64,000 nt of DNA from Streptomyces sp. NBC_00223 (GTDB lineage: Bacteria; Actinomycetota; Actinomycetes; Streptomycetales; Streptomycetaceae). The position numbers were made by a program, and so were the translations under genes. The first letter of the stretch is position 1; each line of letters starts with the position of its first letter. The notes beneath the pieces are model-generated. The model saw only the letters and a program-made list of their open reading frames with translations, did not search any database and had not been told where the DNA came from. The stretch covers positions 930,001 through 994,000 of the forward strand of contig NZ_CP108109.1 in the NCBI RefSeq assembly GCF_036199905.1. The letters run 5' to 3'. Shown here one piece after another: positions 63,893-64,000 of the stretch.

Positions 63893-64000
63893 ATGACCGG
63901 CACCCCCACCACGCGCCAGCACCTGGAGCGCCCGGAGACCAGGCTTGCCCTGCGGGTCCAGCACCGCCTCCTGCGAGCCGCCCGCGAGTACCTCGACGGC
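63893..64000 (+). CDS. start of a gene cut by the window edge, possibly aminoacyl-tRNA-synthetase-like
   Basis: ATG 63893, 11 bases after the mutase stop, with ctggag upstream. Only 36 residues are visible: MTGTPTTRQHLERPETRLAL, then RVQHRLLRAAREYLDG. The RVQHRLLRAAREYLD helix resembles the start of the catalytic domain of Asp/Asn-type class II synthetases and their stand-alone paralogues that make amides. Too little is seen to be sure. Confidence 0.4.
   Translation, partial: MTGTPTTRQHLERPETRLALRVQHRLLRAAREYLDG

Overview
The window is high-GC DNA with GTG/TTG starts, tightly overlapping genes, long symmetrical hairpins without U-tracts and a complete set of antimycin-type genes. All of this points to a Streptomyces chromosome. 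It falls into four parts: a mixed accessory and cold-shock stretch (1-15.2 kb), an antimycin biosynthetic gene cluster (15.2-42.3 kb), a mobile-element junction with a tRNA scar, an IS and horizontally acquired genes (43-47.5 kb), and the left part of a second, apparently uncharacterised cluster (47.7-64 kb, running off the end).

Part 1: the C-terminus of a PLP aminotransferase; a hypothetical gene; IS5-type transposase tails; a secreted L-type lectin/DUF11 protein; an SDR-TetR pair with a likely operator; remnants of a TetR gene and a tyrosine integrase; an HNH-like protein; then an RNA-remodelling module (cold-shock protein, DEAD-box helicase, small conserved protein, second cold-shock protein, MerR regulator) whose leaders and spacers carry strong RNA hairpins. 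A pyrimidine-rich stretch without genes, a second decayed integrase and a truncated lipoprotein-like gene follow.

Part 2: antBA (minus), antCDE (plus), antGF (minus) and antHIJKLMNOP (plus). AntN, AntO and AntP convert tryptophan to anthranilate. AntF loads it on the carrier AntG, and AntHIJKL (a phenylacetyl-CoA-epoxygenase-like complex) rearranges it to 3-aminosalicylate, which is formylated. AntC (C-A-T-C-A-KR-T) adds threonine and a reduced pyruvate unit. AntE supplies an alkylmalonyl unit to AntD (KS-AT-ACP-TE), which closes the dilactone. AntM reduces the C-8 ketone and AntB acylates it. AntA is the ECF sigma factor, with a C-terminal Ala-Ala. antP is present and no antQ phosphopantetheinyl transferase is visible. 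The antG-antH spacer carries a striking pair of divergent promoter-like sites.

Part 3: the 3' half of a tRNA-Pro gene with a terminator, a complete IS5-family element bounded by TTA duplications, a WD40-like protein, a lower-GC deaminase-like candidate toxin, a frameshifted beta-propeller gene and further transposase debris. The partial tRNA suggests an integration boundary near 43.1 kb.

Part 4: a PP-loop ATPase, a stand-alone adenylation protein, a 1260-aa A-KR-T protein related to the second half of AntC, two divergent type II thioesterases, a carbamoyltransferase, a two-domain SGNH protein, an MFS exporter, both subunits of a B12-dependent glutamate mutase (making 3-methylaspartate) and the start of a gene that may be aminoacyl-tRNA-synthetase-like. 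No condensation domain is present in the visible part. I cannot assign a known product to this set; it is the best candidate here for an undescribed system.
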